From assembly GCA_030605285.1 (NCBI GenBank), contig JAUWIQ010000039.1, positions 1 to 9,822 of the forward strand: a stretch of 9,822 nucleotides of DNA, given 5' to 3'. The notes below the pieces were generated by a model that made no database searches, was not told where the DNA came from, and saw only the letters and a list, made by a program, of their open reading frames with translations. The position numbers and the translations under genes are program-made. The DNA comes from Planctomycetota bacterium. GTDB lineage: Bacteria; Planctomycetota; Planctomycetia; Pirellulales; UBA7805. This document shows, in pieces, positions 1 through 6,670 of the stretch (the stretch's first letter is position 1; the number at the start of each line of letters is the position of its first letter).

Positions 1-594
1 CGAGACGCCAAGAAGTCTTCGCACCCCCCACAAGCAGTATAAAAACACCCATATATTGTAGTCGATGCCCTTATGACTACAACATCGTGTTGCGAGGGGC
101 TGATTGTATAACCTTTTTATTGTCAGTCAATCACGATTTTATATTTTGTGTAAACCCATATTTATAAGTACTTTAAGACATTATTTTTATTTCTGGTCGT
201 GACAGCATAACGGCTGCGAAGGGGGCCTGCAACCGCTAGATTTTTCCGAAGTTTTCTGGTTTTTGGACCGTCTTCGTCGCGTTTTGTGAAGAAAATGAGT
301 AGGAAAAAATTTTACTAAAAAATTGTCGCGGCGCGAGGCATGTTTTTAACGTCTCGGTCAACAACAACGCTTCTGTGGGTGGCGTCGTTTTTTGGCCACT
401 CTTTACCCGCCATGGATTCGCGGCGCGCCGCGCGTTGTCCTTTGTGCCAAAGGAACAGAAGGGGCCGAACCGCGTCATCGACCTGCGGATTTGTCAGGAG
501 CGCAATCTGAACGGAACCGATTGCTATGCACGAGTGCCGTACACTTGGGAGCGCGTCCTGCGCGGGAGCTGCCAGGAGGGCAAAATTAGGAGCC
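1..594. other. Gene-free region downstream of rplU
   Basis: I see no coding region that resembles a known protein, no tRNA and no rRNA here. The left part (about 1-340) is AT-rich; 340-600 is GC-rich. Structure present: a perfect 8-bp inverted repeat at 56-63/75-82 (11-nt loop), overlapped by a 5-bp one at 80-84/88-92; an imperfect stem 363-370/382-389 followed by a plus-strand T6 run (388-393); a perfect 14-bp GC palindrome at 419-432; and a perfect 7-bp stem at 438-444/448-454 with a 3-nt loop. None is a textbook terminator for the minus-strand operon. The rpmA (bL27) gene that commonly follows rplU is not found in any frame. Short reading frames in both directions have low-complexity or unrecognisable translations. 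Confidence 0.6.
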
Positions 595-906
595 TCAGGC
601 TGTAATTTTGTCGATCCGGACGTTGGTATAAAGCTGCCGATGGCCCGTTTTTCGCCGAGAATTCTTCCGCCGCCGGAGTTTCTGGACAACCAGTTTCGGC
701 CCCAGGGTGACCCCTAAAACCTCCGCCTCTACGGTTGCCCCACTTACGGTCGGGCCCCCTAGCTGGATGCCCGCTTCGCCACTGACACAGAGGACATTTT
801 CAAACGTCAGTTTGTCACCCGTGTGGCTCTCTCGGTAATCGATGGCAAGCTGCTGTCCTTCCTGCACTTTGAACTGTTTTCCACCGTCAGCAATGATTGC
901 GTACAT
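595..906 (-). CDS. rplU: 50S ribosomal protein bL21
   Basis: This is the structural protein bL21 of the large ribosomal subunit, which binds 23S rRNA. The 103-residue length is normal for the family. The N-terminus MYAIIADGGKQFKVQEGQ is the standard bL21 opening, followed by the small beta-barrel and the basic C-terminal signature around residues 76-98 (KLRRRKNSRRKTGHRQ, then YTNVRIDKI). The ATG is preceded by GGGAG about 7 bases upstream. It is the last recognisable gene of the minus-strand run and lies 148 bases after the RNase E/G gene. That spacer holds a possible promoter and a structured leader, so it may be transcribed on its own as well as from upstream. Unusually, rpmA does not follow. 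The family call is secure. Confidence 0.97.
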   Translation of the reverse strand: MYAIIADGGKQFKVQEGQQLAIDYRESHTGDKLTFENVLCVSGEAGIQLGGPTVSGATVEAEVLGVTLGPKLVVQKLRRRKNSRRKTGHRQLYTNVRIDKITA

Positions 907-1054
907 GGAAATCTCCCGGACTGATGGAACGCTAACGCCACTGATTTACCAAGATTAAACGAGCCCTACATATTACTAACTTTTTACCGGTCCGTCGAGC
1001 GGGCTCCACCCGCTTTTCGTGGGCGAGCCGACCCGATCTCTCGAGAGAACGCAG
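907..1054 (-). promoter_or_regulatory. Structured leader between RNase E/G and rplU
   Basis: The 148-base spacer upstream of rplU contains two overlapping stems on the minus strand. One is a perfect AGCGGG/CCCGCT pair (1009-1014 with 998-1003, 5-nt loop). The other is an alternative pairing of the GGCTC-rich segment near 1018-1029 with GTGGAGCC (1002-1009). They share bases, so they cannot form together. A 12-bp palindrome (TCTCTCGAGAGA, about 1037-1048) lies just after the nuclease stop codon. bL21 leaders are known in Bacillales; whether this is an autogenous leader is inference. Confidence 0.3.
970..998 (-). promoter_or_regulatory. Possible promoter for rplU
   Basis: On the minus strand a TCGACG (993-998) and a TAATAT (970-975) are separated by 17 bases, each matching 4 of 6 positions of the sigma-70 consensus. 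Transcription from here would give a leader of roughly 55 bases and would exclude most of the upstream hairpin. This is weak evidence by sequence alone. Confidence 0.22.
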
Positions 1055-2776
1055 TTAGAGACTCGGAAAATGGATCTCCTGATTGGATTTGTCGTAACCA
1101 AGAATCTCTATCTGTTCGGGCAAAAACCCTTCCCGGCTCAAAATCTGGACCGCGACGACATTCTCCTCTTCCAAACGGGAGATTTCACGCCGTTTTCGAT
1201 TATTCAGATAGGTTGCCACCTCGTCCGCGACCTGGACATCAATCGCCACCACATCGGGGTCATGGGAGGCGGACATCAACATCCGGACCGCTTCGATTGC
1301 CATGCTCTCCGGGGTTTTAACGACTCCAGATCCTGAGCACCCCGGGCAGTCCCTATAGATGCTTCGCTTGAATCCTGGGCGGATGCGTTGCCGAGTCATT
1401 TCGATCAACCCGAAAGGACTTGTACGGAGTATCTTTGTCCGCGCGCGATCTCGTTTTACCGATTCACGCAGAACCCCTTCCACGCCCCGTCGGTGGCGCT
1501 CCTGTCGCATATCAATAAAGTCATTGACAACAACACCTCCCAGATCACGGAGCCGCAACTGCCGCGCTATTTCACGGGCGGCCAATTGGTTGATCTGAAA
1601 AGCCGATTCTTCTGCCGATCCATTGGCGCGAAAGCTTCCACTATTTACATCAATTGCGACCAGGGCCTCGGTTTGATCGATGACGATCGAACCCCCTTGT
1701 TTCAGGGGCACCTCGCGCTGGTGAATCAAGGAGATTTCATCCTCAATATGATATTTGTGGAAAAGCGGTTCTCTCCCATTGTAAAACTGCAGCCGCCCTA
1801 CATGGCGGGGCATCACCATCTGGAGAAATTCCTTGGCCCGCTCATAGGCCTGTTGTTCATCGACATAAATCACATCCACTTCGCTGCTAAAAATATCACG
1901 AATAGTACGAATGATCATGTCGCTCTCTTCGTAGATATCGACCGGCGCACGGCACTTCTTGATGCGACGGACAATCACCTTCCAGAGTCTCAGCAGATAG
2001 GCTAAGTCGCGGGAAAGTTCCCGCTTGGTCCGTCCGGCCCCTGCCGTACGAATGATAAAACCGAGACCTTTAGGTGGGTTGAGGTCGAGAAGAATATTGC
2101 GCAACCGTTTCCGGTCTTCTTCATCGTCAATCTTGCGCGATACCCCAACGCGGCCCAAGGCTGGCATCAGGACCAAATACCGCCCTGGGATACTGATATA
2201 CGTCGACAATGTCGGACCCTTGTTGCCAATCCCTTCCTTGATCACTTGCACCAGCACTTCGTCGCCTCGTCGCAGGATGTCCTGGATGGGCGGTTTAACG
2301 CGTGGCCGCGCTCCCGGTCGTGACGAGCGACTCCGAGTTCGCGAGCGGCGCGTTTTGGTCCTGGGGTTTCCTGAAGCGTTCTCACTCAATTCCACGGTGT
2401 TATCGCTTCCGTTGCCCGCTGTCGAGTCGTCGTCACCGTTGCCTACAACGGAGTGATCGATATCATCAACCGTTTCGCTGTCGCGAGGACTACCACCCCC
2501 CATCTCCATATACTTTGCGGGGTCGATGCCCGCCTGCCGATAGTACTGGGGCTCCACATCACTGATATGCAAAAAACCATTACGTCCAACGCCAAAATCA
2601 ACGAAAGCGGCCTGAATCGTGGGTTCCAGATTAACGACCACCCCCTTATAGACATTGCCTACGTAATTATCCTGACTTGACCGCTCAATATAGAGCTCTT
2701 CAAGCACCCCGTCTTCAACAATCGCTATCCGGCATTCCTCCGGCTGGGAAACATTAATCAACATTTCGTTTTTCAT
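1055..2776 (-). CDS. rng: Ribonuclease E/G family endoribonuclease
   Basis: An endoribonuclease of the RNase E/G family that cuts single-stranded AU-rich RNA in mRNA decay and rRNA processing. I place the start at the ATG at 2776 (573 aa), because MKNEMLINVSQPEE is the usual family opening and a purine-rich AAAGAGA precedes it. A GTG at 2812, overlapping the upstream stop as GTGA, is possible but has no ribosome site. In order: an S1 RNA-binding domain (from about residue 35), interrupted by a charged low-complexity insert (about 92-160, Asp/Gly/Ser-rich then Arg/Ser-rich); the RNase H-like/DNase I-like catalytic core with metal-binding aspartates D376 (ALVAIDVNSGS) and D419 (VVVNDFIDM); a zinc-link CPGC at 477-480; and a short C-terminal tail. 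There is no long RNase E-type degradosome scaffold, so it resembles RNase G in size. It sits between DUF2344 and rplU, a recurrent arrangement. Confidence 0.95.
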   Translation of the reverse strand: MKNEMLINVSQPEECRIAIVEDGVLEELYIERSSQDNYVGNVYKGVVVNLEPTIQAAFVDFGVGRNGFLHISDVEPQYYRQAGIDPAKYMEMGGGSPRDSETVDDIDHSVVGNGDDDSTAGNGSDNTVELSENASGNPRTKTRRSRTRSRSSRPGARPRVKPPIQDILRRGDEVLVQVIKEGIGNKGPTLSTYISIPGRYLVLMPALGRVGVSRKIDDEEDRKRLRNILLDLNPPKGLGFIIRTAGAGRTKRELSRDLAYLLRLWKVIVRRIKKCRAPVDIYEESDMIIRTIRDIFSSEVDVIYVDEQQAYERAKEFLQMVMPRHVGRLQFYNGREPLFHKYHIEDEISLIHQREVPLKQGGSIVIDQTEALVAIDVNSGSFRANGSAEESAFQINQLAAREIARQLRLRDLGGVVVNDFIDMRQERHRRGVEGVLRESVKRDRARTKILRTSPFGLIEMTRQRIRPGFKRSIYRDCPGCSGSGVVKTPESMAIEAVRMLMSASHDPDVVAIDVQVADEVATYLNNRKRREISRLEEENVVAVQILSREGFLPEQIEILGYDKSNQEIHFPSL

Positions 2777-2808
2777 AGTATCTCTTTCTTTTGCAGCTGT
2801 ATTTTGGC

Positions 2809-3312
2809 TCACGTGATAAAAGCACCTTGATGGAACAATTTCGCGAGCCCAAGTATTTCTAGGATGTCCTGGGGTCGTACGGTTGCCTCGTTCCTGACGG
2901 CCAATTCCATCCGAAGCTGAGGCGGGTCAAGCAGCAGTCGCAAGACATAGGGACGAATGTCGACCTTTTGACTCGGTGCGGTTTTTTGATGCTGTGCTGG
3001 CCGTGTCACCCAATAAGACGCGGCAGCCATAAACTGGTTAATTTTTTGGGTGATCGCAGCTTGTAATACAGAGGGAACTGGAACGTCATACCAAGCGCTT
3101 TTAGCCTTCAGCTTGGCATCGCTATCCCCCAAAACTTTGAGGCTTATAATATCAATCCCGGGCACGGTGTGCCTTCTGAGTTGTCGAATCAGTTCCGCCG
3201 ATTCGTATTGTTTGGCCAATTCCAAATCCATCACTTCCTCCAAGCCTGCGGTGCCCACTCCCAAGGCAGTGGTAAAACTCATGCGCGGGCGTGGAGGAAA
3301 TCCTTTGCTCAT
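2809..3312 (-). CDS. DUF2344 / TIGR03936 protein, N-terminally truncated
   Basis: This encodes most of a TIGR03936 (DUF2344, radical SAM-linked) protein, a family of unknown biochemical role often found beside RNase E/G and rplU or fused to radical SAM enzymes. The 167-residue product begins MSKGFPPRPRMSFTTALGVG, which in full-length relatives is an internal conserved motif about 40 residues from the N-terminus. The missing part is encoded immediately upstream but in another frame, because of a 19-bp tandem duplication. The remaining ATG has AAAGGA 7 bases upstream, so the truncated product could be translated. The rest of the frame is open to its stop, which overlaps the alternative GTG of the nuclease gene. 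Whether the product works without its N-terminal segment is unknown; it may be a pseudogene in the making or a sequencing artefact. Confidence 0.85.
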   Translation of the reverse strand: MSKGFPPRPRMSFTTALGVGTAGLEEVMDLELAKQYESAELIRQLRRHTVPGIDIISLKVLGDSDAKLKAKSAWYDVPVPSVLQAAITQKINQFMAAASYWVTRPAQHQKTAPSQKVDIRPYVLRLLLDPPQLRMELAVRNEATVRPQDILEILGLAKLFHQGAFIT

Positions 3313-3339
3313 GCCAAGTTCCTTTGCTCATGCCAAGTT
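3302..3339. repeat. Exact 19-bp tandem duplication
   Basis: The unit CCTTTGCTCATGCCAAGTT occurs twice head to tail (3302-3320 and 3321-3339) with no mismatch. Because 19 is not a multiple of three it shifts the reading frame by one base. Each copy carries, on the minus strand, the ATGAGCAAAGG of the conserved MSKG motif. Removing either copy joins the upstream family-like frame to the downstream one. Perfect identity suggests a recent event or an assembly artefact. Confidence 0.95.
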
Positions 3340-3451
3340 GTAGTCCGGCTCTGCGAAAGAGCCGCTCTAGTGTTCGTATTAAATCACGATGACCCAGGAA
3401 GCGGAGTTCGCCTCGTTTGGAGAAACGGATTCAGACGCGTTGGTCTATCAT
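3313..3451 (-). pseudogene. Displaced N-terminal segment of the DUF2344 gene
   Basis: Reading the minus strand from the ATG at 3451 gives MIDQRV, then a TGA stop at 3431-3433, then IRFSKRGELRFLGHRDLIR and TLERLFRRAGLQLGMSKG before the frame is lost in the 19-bp repeat. This matches the expected family N-terminus (pattern RVRIRFSKRG-LR-L-HRDL, then a basic helix and GMS-GF-P-P-MSF). Two lesions are therefore visible: TGA in place of a presumed arginine codon (CGA would need one base change), and the duplication. The ATG at 3451 lies 29 bases after the EI stop, so the intact ancestor fits tightly in the operon, whereas a start at 3312 leaves an uncharacteristic gap of 168 bases. No ordinary start codon follows the TGA in this frame before the repeat. 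Confidence 0.8.
3320..3325 (-). promoter_or_regulatory. Shine-Dalgarno created by the duplication
   Basis: AAAGGA on the minus strand spans the junction of the two repeat copies and lies 7 bases before the ATG at 3312. In an undisrupted gene the same bases would simply encode the Lys-Gly of MSKG. The tandem copy thus supplies a ribosome site for the start codon in the next copy, giving the truncated frame a plausible translation start. Confidence 0.5.
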
Positions 3452-3480
3452 CGATTTTGGTGTTTGTTTTCTATTGACAG

Positions 3481-5223
3481 CTACGGCACCAATTCAGGTA
3501 CCTGCTTTCGTAACTCTTCTTTCAAATAATTGCGGATTTCCAGCGCGTGTTCCATGGACATTGCGCGGCGTACCACACGCTGGCACTGTTTCAGAGTGAC
3601 ACTACAAATTACCTTCTTGATTTCAAGTAGAGAGGCCGGTGGCACGCTAAACTGGCGCAGACCAAATCCCAATAAGAGCATGGTATAGAGGATGTTACCA
3701 CTCATCTGACCGCAAACGTTTGCCGGTTTATTCGCTTTAATGGCGATCTGGATAGAGGAGCGAATCAGACGGAGTACGGCAGGTTCACTGGCCGTGTACA
3801 TGTGGGCGACATCCGTGTTACTGCGGTCCACGGCAAGCGTATATTGAATCAGATCATTTGTGCCAATACTGATAAAATCGACTTCCTCAACAAAGCGGTC
3901 CAGGAGGATGACTGTGGCGGGCACTTCGGCCATCATGCCAATTTCTATTTTGCGGTCGAAATCGATATTTTGTTCTTCCAGATCCTCCATCACATCGGAG
4001 AGCAACATTTTCGCCTGACGAAGTTCTTTCAATGTTGTAATGAGGGGAAACATGACGCGTATTTTCCCCAGGGCGCTGGCCCTCAAGAGGGCTCGTAACT
4101 GGGTCCGAAACAATGGCACGTTTCTTAATGTCAAGCGGATGCTCCGCAGGCCTAGAACCGGATTCCGTTCATCTTCGGACCTTGGAACTCCCGAGAGTTT
4201 GTCCGCACCTAAGTCGAGAGTCCGAATGCAAACGGGTTTACCCGCCATAGCGATCAGGACCCGTTTATAGGCCTCGAAATGTGTCTCCTCGGTAGGTTCT
4301 GTTTTTGCATTGAGGTACAAGAATTCTGTCCGATAAAGACCAATTCCATCGGCGCCATTAGCGTTGCATTCTTCCACCTCATACGGAAACTCAATATTTC
4401 CGTATAATTTGACCGCGATATCGTCTTTGGTAACGGCCGGTTTTTCAGCCAAGGGTTTCAATCGCACCGCCAGATTACGATGTTCTTCGACTTCGTACCG
4501 ATATTTGGCGATTGTCTCCTCATCAGGCTGCAAAATGACCCGGCCCAGATTCCCGTCGATGATCACCAGATCCCCGCCGGAAACATCCGTTAAGAAAGAA
4601 CCGGTCGCTACCACTGCCGGAATGTGCATTGCCTCCGCAACAATCGCCGTATGGCTTCCTGGTCCGCCCACCTCGGTCACAAATCCCTGGGCAAAAACTC
4701 GATCTAAGTTTGCTGTTTCACTAGGAGTCAGGTTGTGGGCTAGGAGCACAACCGGAGAGGTTAGTTGGGCTAGACTCTCGCTGCGATCACCGAGTAGATG
4801 TTTGAGTAGCCGCTTTTCGATATCAAAGATATCGGAGGCGCGCTCCTTCATGAAGGCACTATCCAGCGATTGGAATACCTTTGCATAACGGCGCATGGCC
4901 CGGCTAACGGCATATTCCGGGGAATAGTGGCTTTGCCGGATCAGACCCTCAATTTCTCGCCGCAGACGAGCATCATGCAGCATCTTCAGATGGGCGCCAA
5001 AGATGGCACCGTAATGCTTGCCGAGTTGCTCCGTGACCGTATCGCGATTGGCAGCGATTTCCCGATCTGCCCCCGCGATCGCATCGGCGAGTCGCCGGAT
5101 TTCCTTCTGAACGGCATCGCGCGCAACGAATCGTTGCGGAATTCTAAACCCCTCATTGTCCACCACCAAAGCCTCGCCAATGGCGAGTCCGGGTGAAACA
5201 GCTATACCTTGTAATATCTGCAT
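3481..5223 (-). CDS. ptsI: PTS enzyme I (PEP-protein phosphotransferase)
   Basis: Cytoplasmic enzyme I takes phosphate from phosphoenolpyruvate and passes it to HPr. The frame is open further upstream to 5364, but the family begins at MQILQGIAVSPGLAIGEALV, so I place the start at the ATG at 5223 (580 aa, normal length); a weak AGG precedes it. The N-terminal swivelling domain carries the phospho-histidine H191 in GGPGSHTAI. The PEP-binding TIM barrel shows R298 (GLYRTEF), R334 (RTLDLGADK), metal ligands E433 (MMAEVP) and D457 (IGTNDLIQYT), and the acid/base cysteine C504 in VCGQMSGN. These fall within about two positions of the E. coli EI numbering. There is no N-terminal GAF domain, unlike PtsP(Ntr). 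It lies 187 bases after HPr, and the spacer can form small hairpins (5318-5332; 5377-5393). Confidence 0.96.
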   Translation of the reverse strand: MQILQGIAVSPGLAIGEALVVDNEGFRIPQRFVARDAVQKEIRRLADAIAGADREIAANRDTVTEQLGKHYGAIFGAHLKMLHDARLRREIEGLIRQSHYSPEYAVSRAMRRYAKVFQSLDSAFMKERASDIFDIEKRLLKHLLGDRSESLAQLTSPVVLLAHNLTPSETANLDRVFAQGFVTEVGGPGSHTAIVAEAMHIPAVVATGSFLTDVSGGDLVIIDGNLGRVILQPDEETIAKYRYEVEEHRNLAVRLKPLAEKPAVTKDDIAVKLYGNIEFPYEVEECNANGADGIGLYRTEFLYLNAKTEPTEETHFEAYKRVLIAMAGKPVCIRTLDLGADKLSGVPRSEDERNPVLGLRSIRLTLRNVPLFRTQLRALLRASALGKIRVMFPLITTLKELRQAKMLLSDVMEDLEEQNIDFDRKIEIGMMAEVPATVILLDRFVEEVDFISIGTNDLIQYTLAVDRSNTDVAHMYTASEPAVLRLIRSSIQIAIKANKPANVCGQMSGNILYTMLLLGFGLRQFSVPPASLLEIKKVICSVTLKQCQRVVRRAMSMEHALEIRNYLKEELRKQVPELVP

Positions 5224-5410
5224 CGCATGCCTGCCAAGCGTCGATGCATTGCACAAACCGTGCTGCACAAACACATTCCCGATGCAACGGAGTCGCCTGT
5301 TCGGAAATGAGTTGTTACAACGCTTGGCGTTGCGAAGGGAAACGGTCCTGCGGTGCCAAATCATCGTGATTCTGGCAACGGTGGAAAGCCGTTCACCTAC
5401 ATTTGTTTGG
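5224..5410 (-). other. HPr-EI intercistronic spacer with small hairpins
   Basis: This 187-base gap is the longest between intact genes in the hpf-to-EI part of the run. It remains open in the EI frame back to an ATG at 5364, but the 47 encoded residues do not look like enzyme I, so I treat it as non-coding. It contains a perfect 6-bp stem CAACGC/GCGTTG with a 3-nt loop (5318-5332) and a 5-bp stem AACGG/CCGTT with a 7-nt loop (5377-5393). Such elements could set the ratio of HPr to EI, but this is inference. Confidence 0.35.
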
Positions 5411-5713
5411 TTATGGTTCCCTTGTTAATTCATCGACGGATTTCGTTTCTAGGATGTCCGCCAACACCTTAACAGCCACTTCGGCATCTGGGCCGTGGGC
5501 CTCAATTTCTAGTTTGGTCCCCTGGGCGGCCCCCAACGTGGCAATGTCAAGCAAACTCTTGCCATCGACTCGCCGATCACCGCTAATGATGGAGATCACG
5601 GACGCAAACTCATTCGCTTTGCGTGTAAATGCCTCACCGGGACGCAGGTGAAGACCCTGCGGATTCTTTACCTCAACGCGACGACTCGCCTTTGAGTTTC
5701 CGGTGTTTGGCAT
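5411..5713 (-). CDS. ptsH: HPr family phosphocarrier protein
   Basis: HPr accepts phosphate from enzyme I and donates it to an EIIA. I choose the ATG at 5713 (100 aa) because GGGGGA lies 7 bases upstream; an ATG at 5728 would add five residues but has a poorer ribosome site. The active-site histidine is H22 in NPQGLHLRPGEAF, with leucine and glycine where the common form is GLHARPA. S53 in VDGKSLLDIATLGA aligns with the regulatory Ser46 of Gram-positive HPr; both key residues are offset by +7, consistent with a short N-terminal extension. No HPr kinase gene is visible in the window. The gene lies between EIIA (50 bases upstream) and EI. About 12 extra C-terminal residues (ETKSVDELTREP) follow the normal fold. 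Confidence 0.93.
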   Translation of the reverse strand: MPNTGNSKASRRVEVKNPQGLHLRPGEAFTRKANEFASVISIISGDRRVDGKSLLDIATLGAAQGTKLEIEAHGPDAEVAVKVLADILETKSVDELTREP

Positions 5714-5763
5714 TTCGTCATCCCCCATCAGCAGATTTTCCAGAGACCGAAAATGTTCTTTCT

Positions 5764-6240
5764 CTAGCTTACGAACTGATTGTTATCTGCTTCCTCCAGT
5801 AACTGCCAGATATCCGCGGCTGTTTTTGATTGCTTTAAAAAGCGACAAAACGTGTCGTCGCGCAATTGTCGCGAGATGTTCTCAAGTGCTCGGAGATGGT
5901 CACCCGGTTTATCCGGGGGTGAAATAAGCAGGAAAAACAGATGAACTTTTTCGCCATCCAGACTTTTGAAGTCGACACCTTGGACACTGACGCCCACCGT
6001 GCCCACCAAGCGATCAACACTCGGATGCTTGGTATGAGGAACGGCCACACCTCGTCCGATGCCTGTACTTCCTAGTTCCTCCCGTTTCGCAATGGCCTTG
6101 ATCGTACTTTCCAACTCACTTGCTTGAATGTCACCCGCTTCCACCAGTGCCGCCGTCATTTCACGAATTACATCTTCTTTCCCAATTGCCGCCAGATTTG
6201 GCCGGACTGCTATGCTGCTCACGAAGTCCACAAATTTCAT
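5764..6240 (-). CDS. ptsN: PTS EIIA(Ntr)/fructose-type domain protein
   Basis: A stand-alone EIIA domain of the fructose/nitrogen class, which takes phosphate from HPr at a histidine. The 158-residue length matches PtsN. The catalytic H69 lies in GSTGIGRGVAVPHTKHPSV, the hallmark of the family (H73 in E. coli PtsN). The later segment KVHLFFLLISPPDKPGDHLRAL is the second characteristic motif (F-LL-P---HL--L), followed by a C-terminal helix. The start at 6240 has AAAGGA about 10 bases upstream. No EIIB or EIIC membrane component is encoded nearby, so a regulatory output (protein-protein control according to its phosphorylation state) is more likely than sugar transport. The symbol is by family; the actual target is unknown. 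Confidence 0.92.
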   Translation of the reverse strand: MKFVDFVSSIAVRPNLAAIGKEDVIREMTAALVEAGDIQASELESTIKAIAKREELGSTGIGRGVAVPHTKHPSVDRLVGTVGVSVQGVDFKSLDGEKVHLFFLLISPPDKPGDHLRALENISRQLRDDTFCRFLKQSKTAADIWQLLEEADNNQFVS

Positions 6241-6297
6241 ACCGCCCGGTCCTTTCTCGACTATCGTTATATTCCAAATAGAAATGCCCGCATGTTC

Positions 6298-6663
6298 CTA
6301 TTCAGCACTTTCTTCATCTAAATCTTCCACAGAGACTGATAAGGGGGGGTCACGTTCCACAGTGCCTCGGTACCGATGTTGAATTTTGTCCTTGTACTTA
6401 CGGAGTTGGCCCTCCATGCGATGAACGACTGTATCGACCGATCCCATCAGGTTGATGCTGCGATCCGTTGCCAGGAAATCATGTTTATGCTCGGAGGAGA
6501 CCCGCAAATCCACGGCAGGTTGCTCCTCGTGCTCCAAATCAATTGTGATATTGATCGCTGTCAGGCGATCAAAGATACGCGTCAGCCGATTGACTTTTAG
6601 CTCTATTTTTTGCCGACTTGTATCGCTTAAATGACCATGACGTGTGGAAATATTGACCTGCAC
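6298..6663 (-). CDS. hpf: Short-form ribosome hibernation promoting factor
   Basis: A small ribosome-associated protein (HPF/RaiA/YfiA, formerly sigma-54 modulation protein) that binds the 30S decoding region and silences ribosomes in starvation. The 121-residue product begins VQVNISTRHGHLSD (initiated as Met at a GTG) and continues with the beta-alpha-beta-beta-beta-alpha pattern, including AVDLRVSSEHKHDFLATD and the second helix with HRMEGQLRKYKDKIQHR. It lacks the C-terminal dimerisation domain of long HPF; instead it ends in an acidic tail (VEDLDEESAE). The GTG start is set by an excellent AAGGAGG 7 bases upstream. It is the first gene of the minus-strand run, 57 bases before EIIA, the same partnership as hpf-ptsN in the rpoN region of proteobacteria. 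Confidence 0.94.
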   Translation of the reverse strand: MQVNISTRHGHLSDTSRQKIELKVNRLTRIFDRLTAINITIDLEHEEQPAVDLRVSSEHKHDFLATDRSINLMGSVDTVVHRMEGQLRKYKDKIQHRYRGTVERDPPLSVSVEDLDEESAE

Positions 6664-6670
6664 GCAAACG

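Noticed and set aside
362..393. Plus-strand hairpin followed by six T, considered as a rho-independent terminator
   Set aside because: The stem contains an A-C mismatch, is only moderately GC-rich, and no plus-strand gene lies upstream in the window.
315..689. Minus-strand 124-codon frame downstream of and overlapping rplU, considered as rpmA or a small protein
   Set aside because: It overlaps rplU in another frame and lacks the bL27 signature or any other motif.
1388..2005. Long plus-strand reading frame of 205 codons
   Set aside because: It lies wholly inside the RNase E/G gene on the other strand, and its translation has no family resemblance.
5224..5364. N-terminal extension of enzyme I
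   Set aside because: The 47 residues are rich in Arg/Cys/Asn with no EI similarity, and the normal family start lies at 5223.
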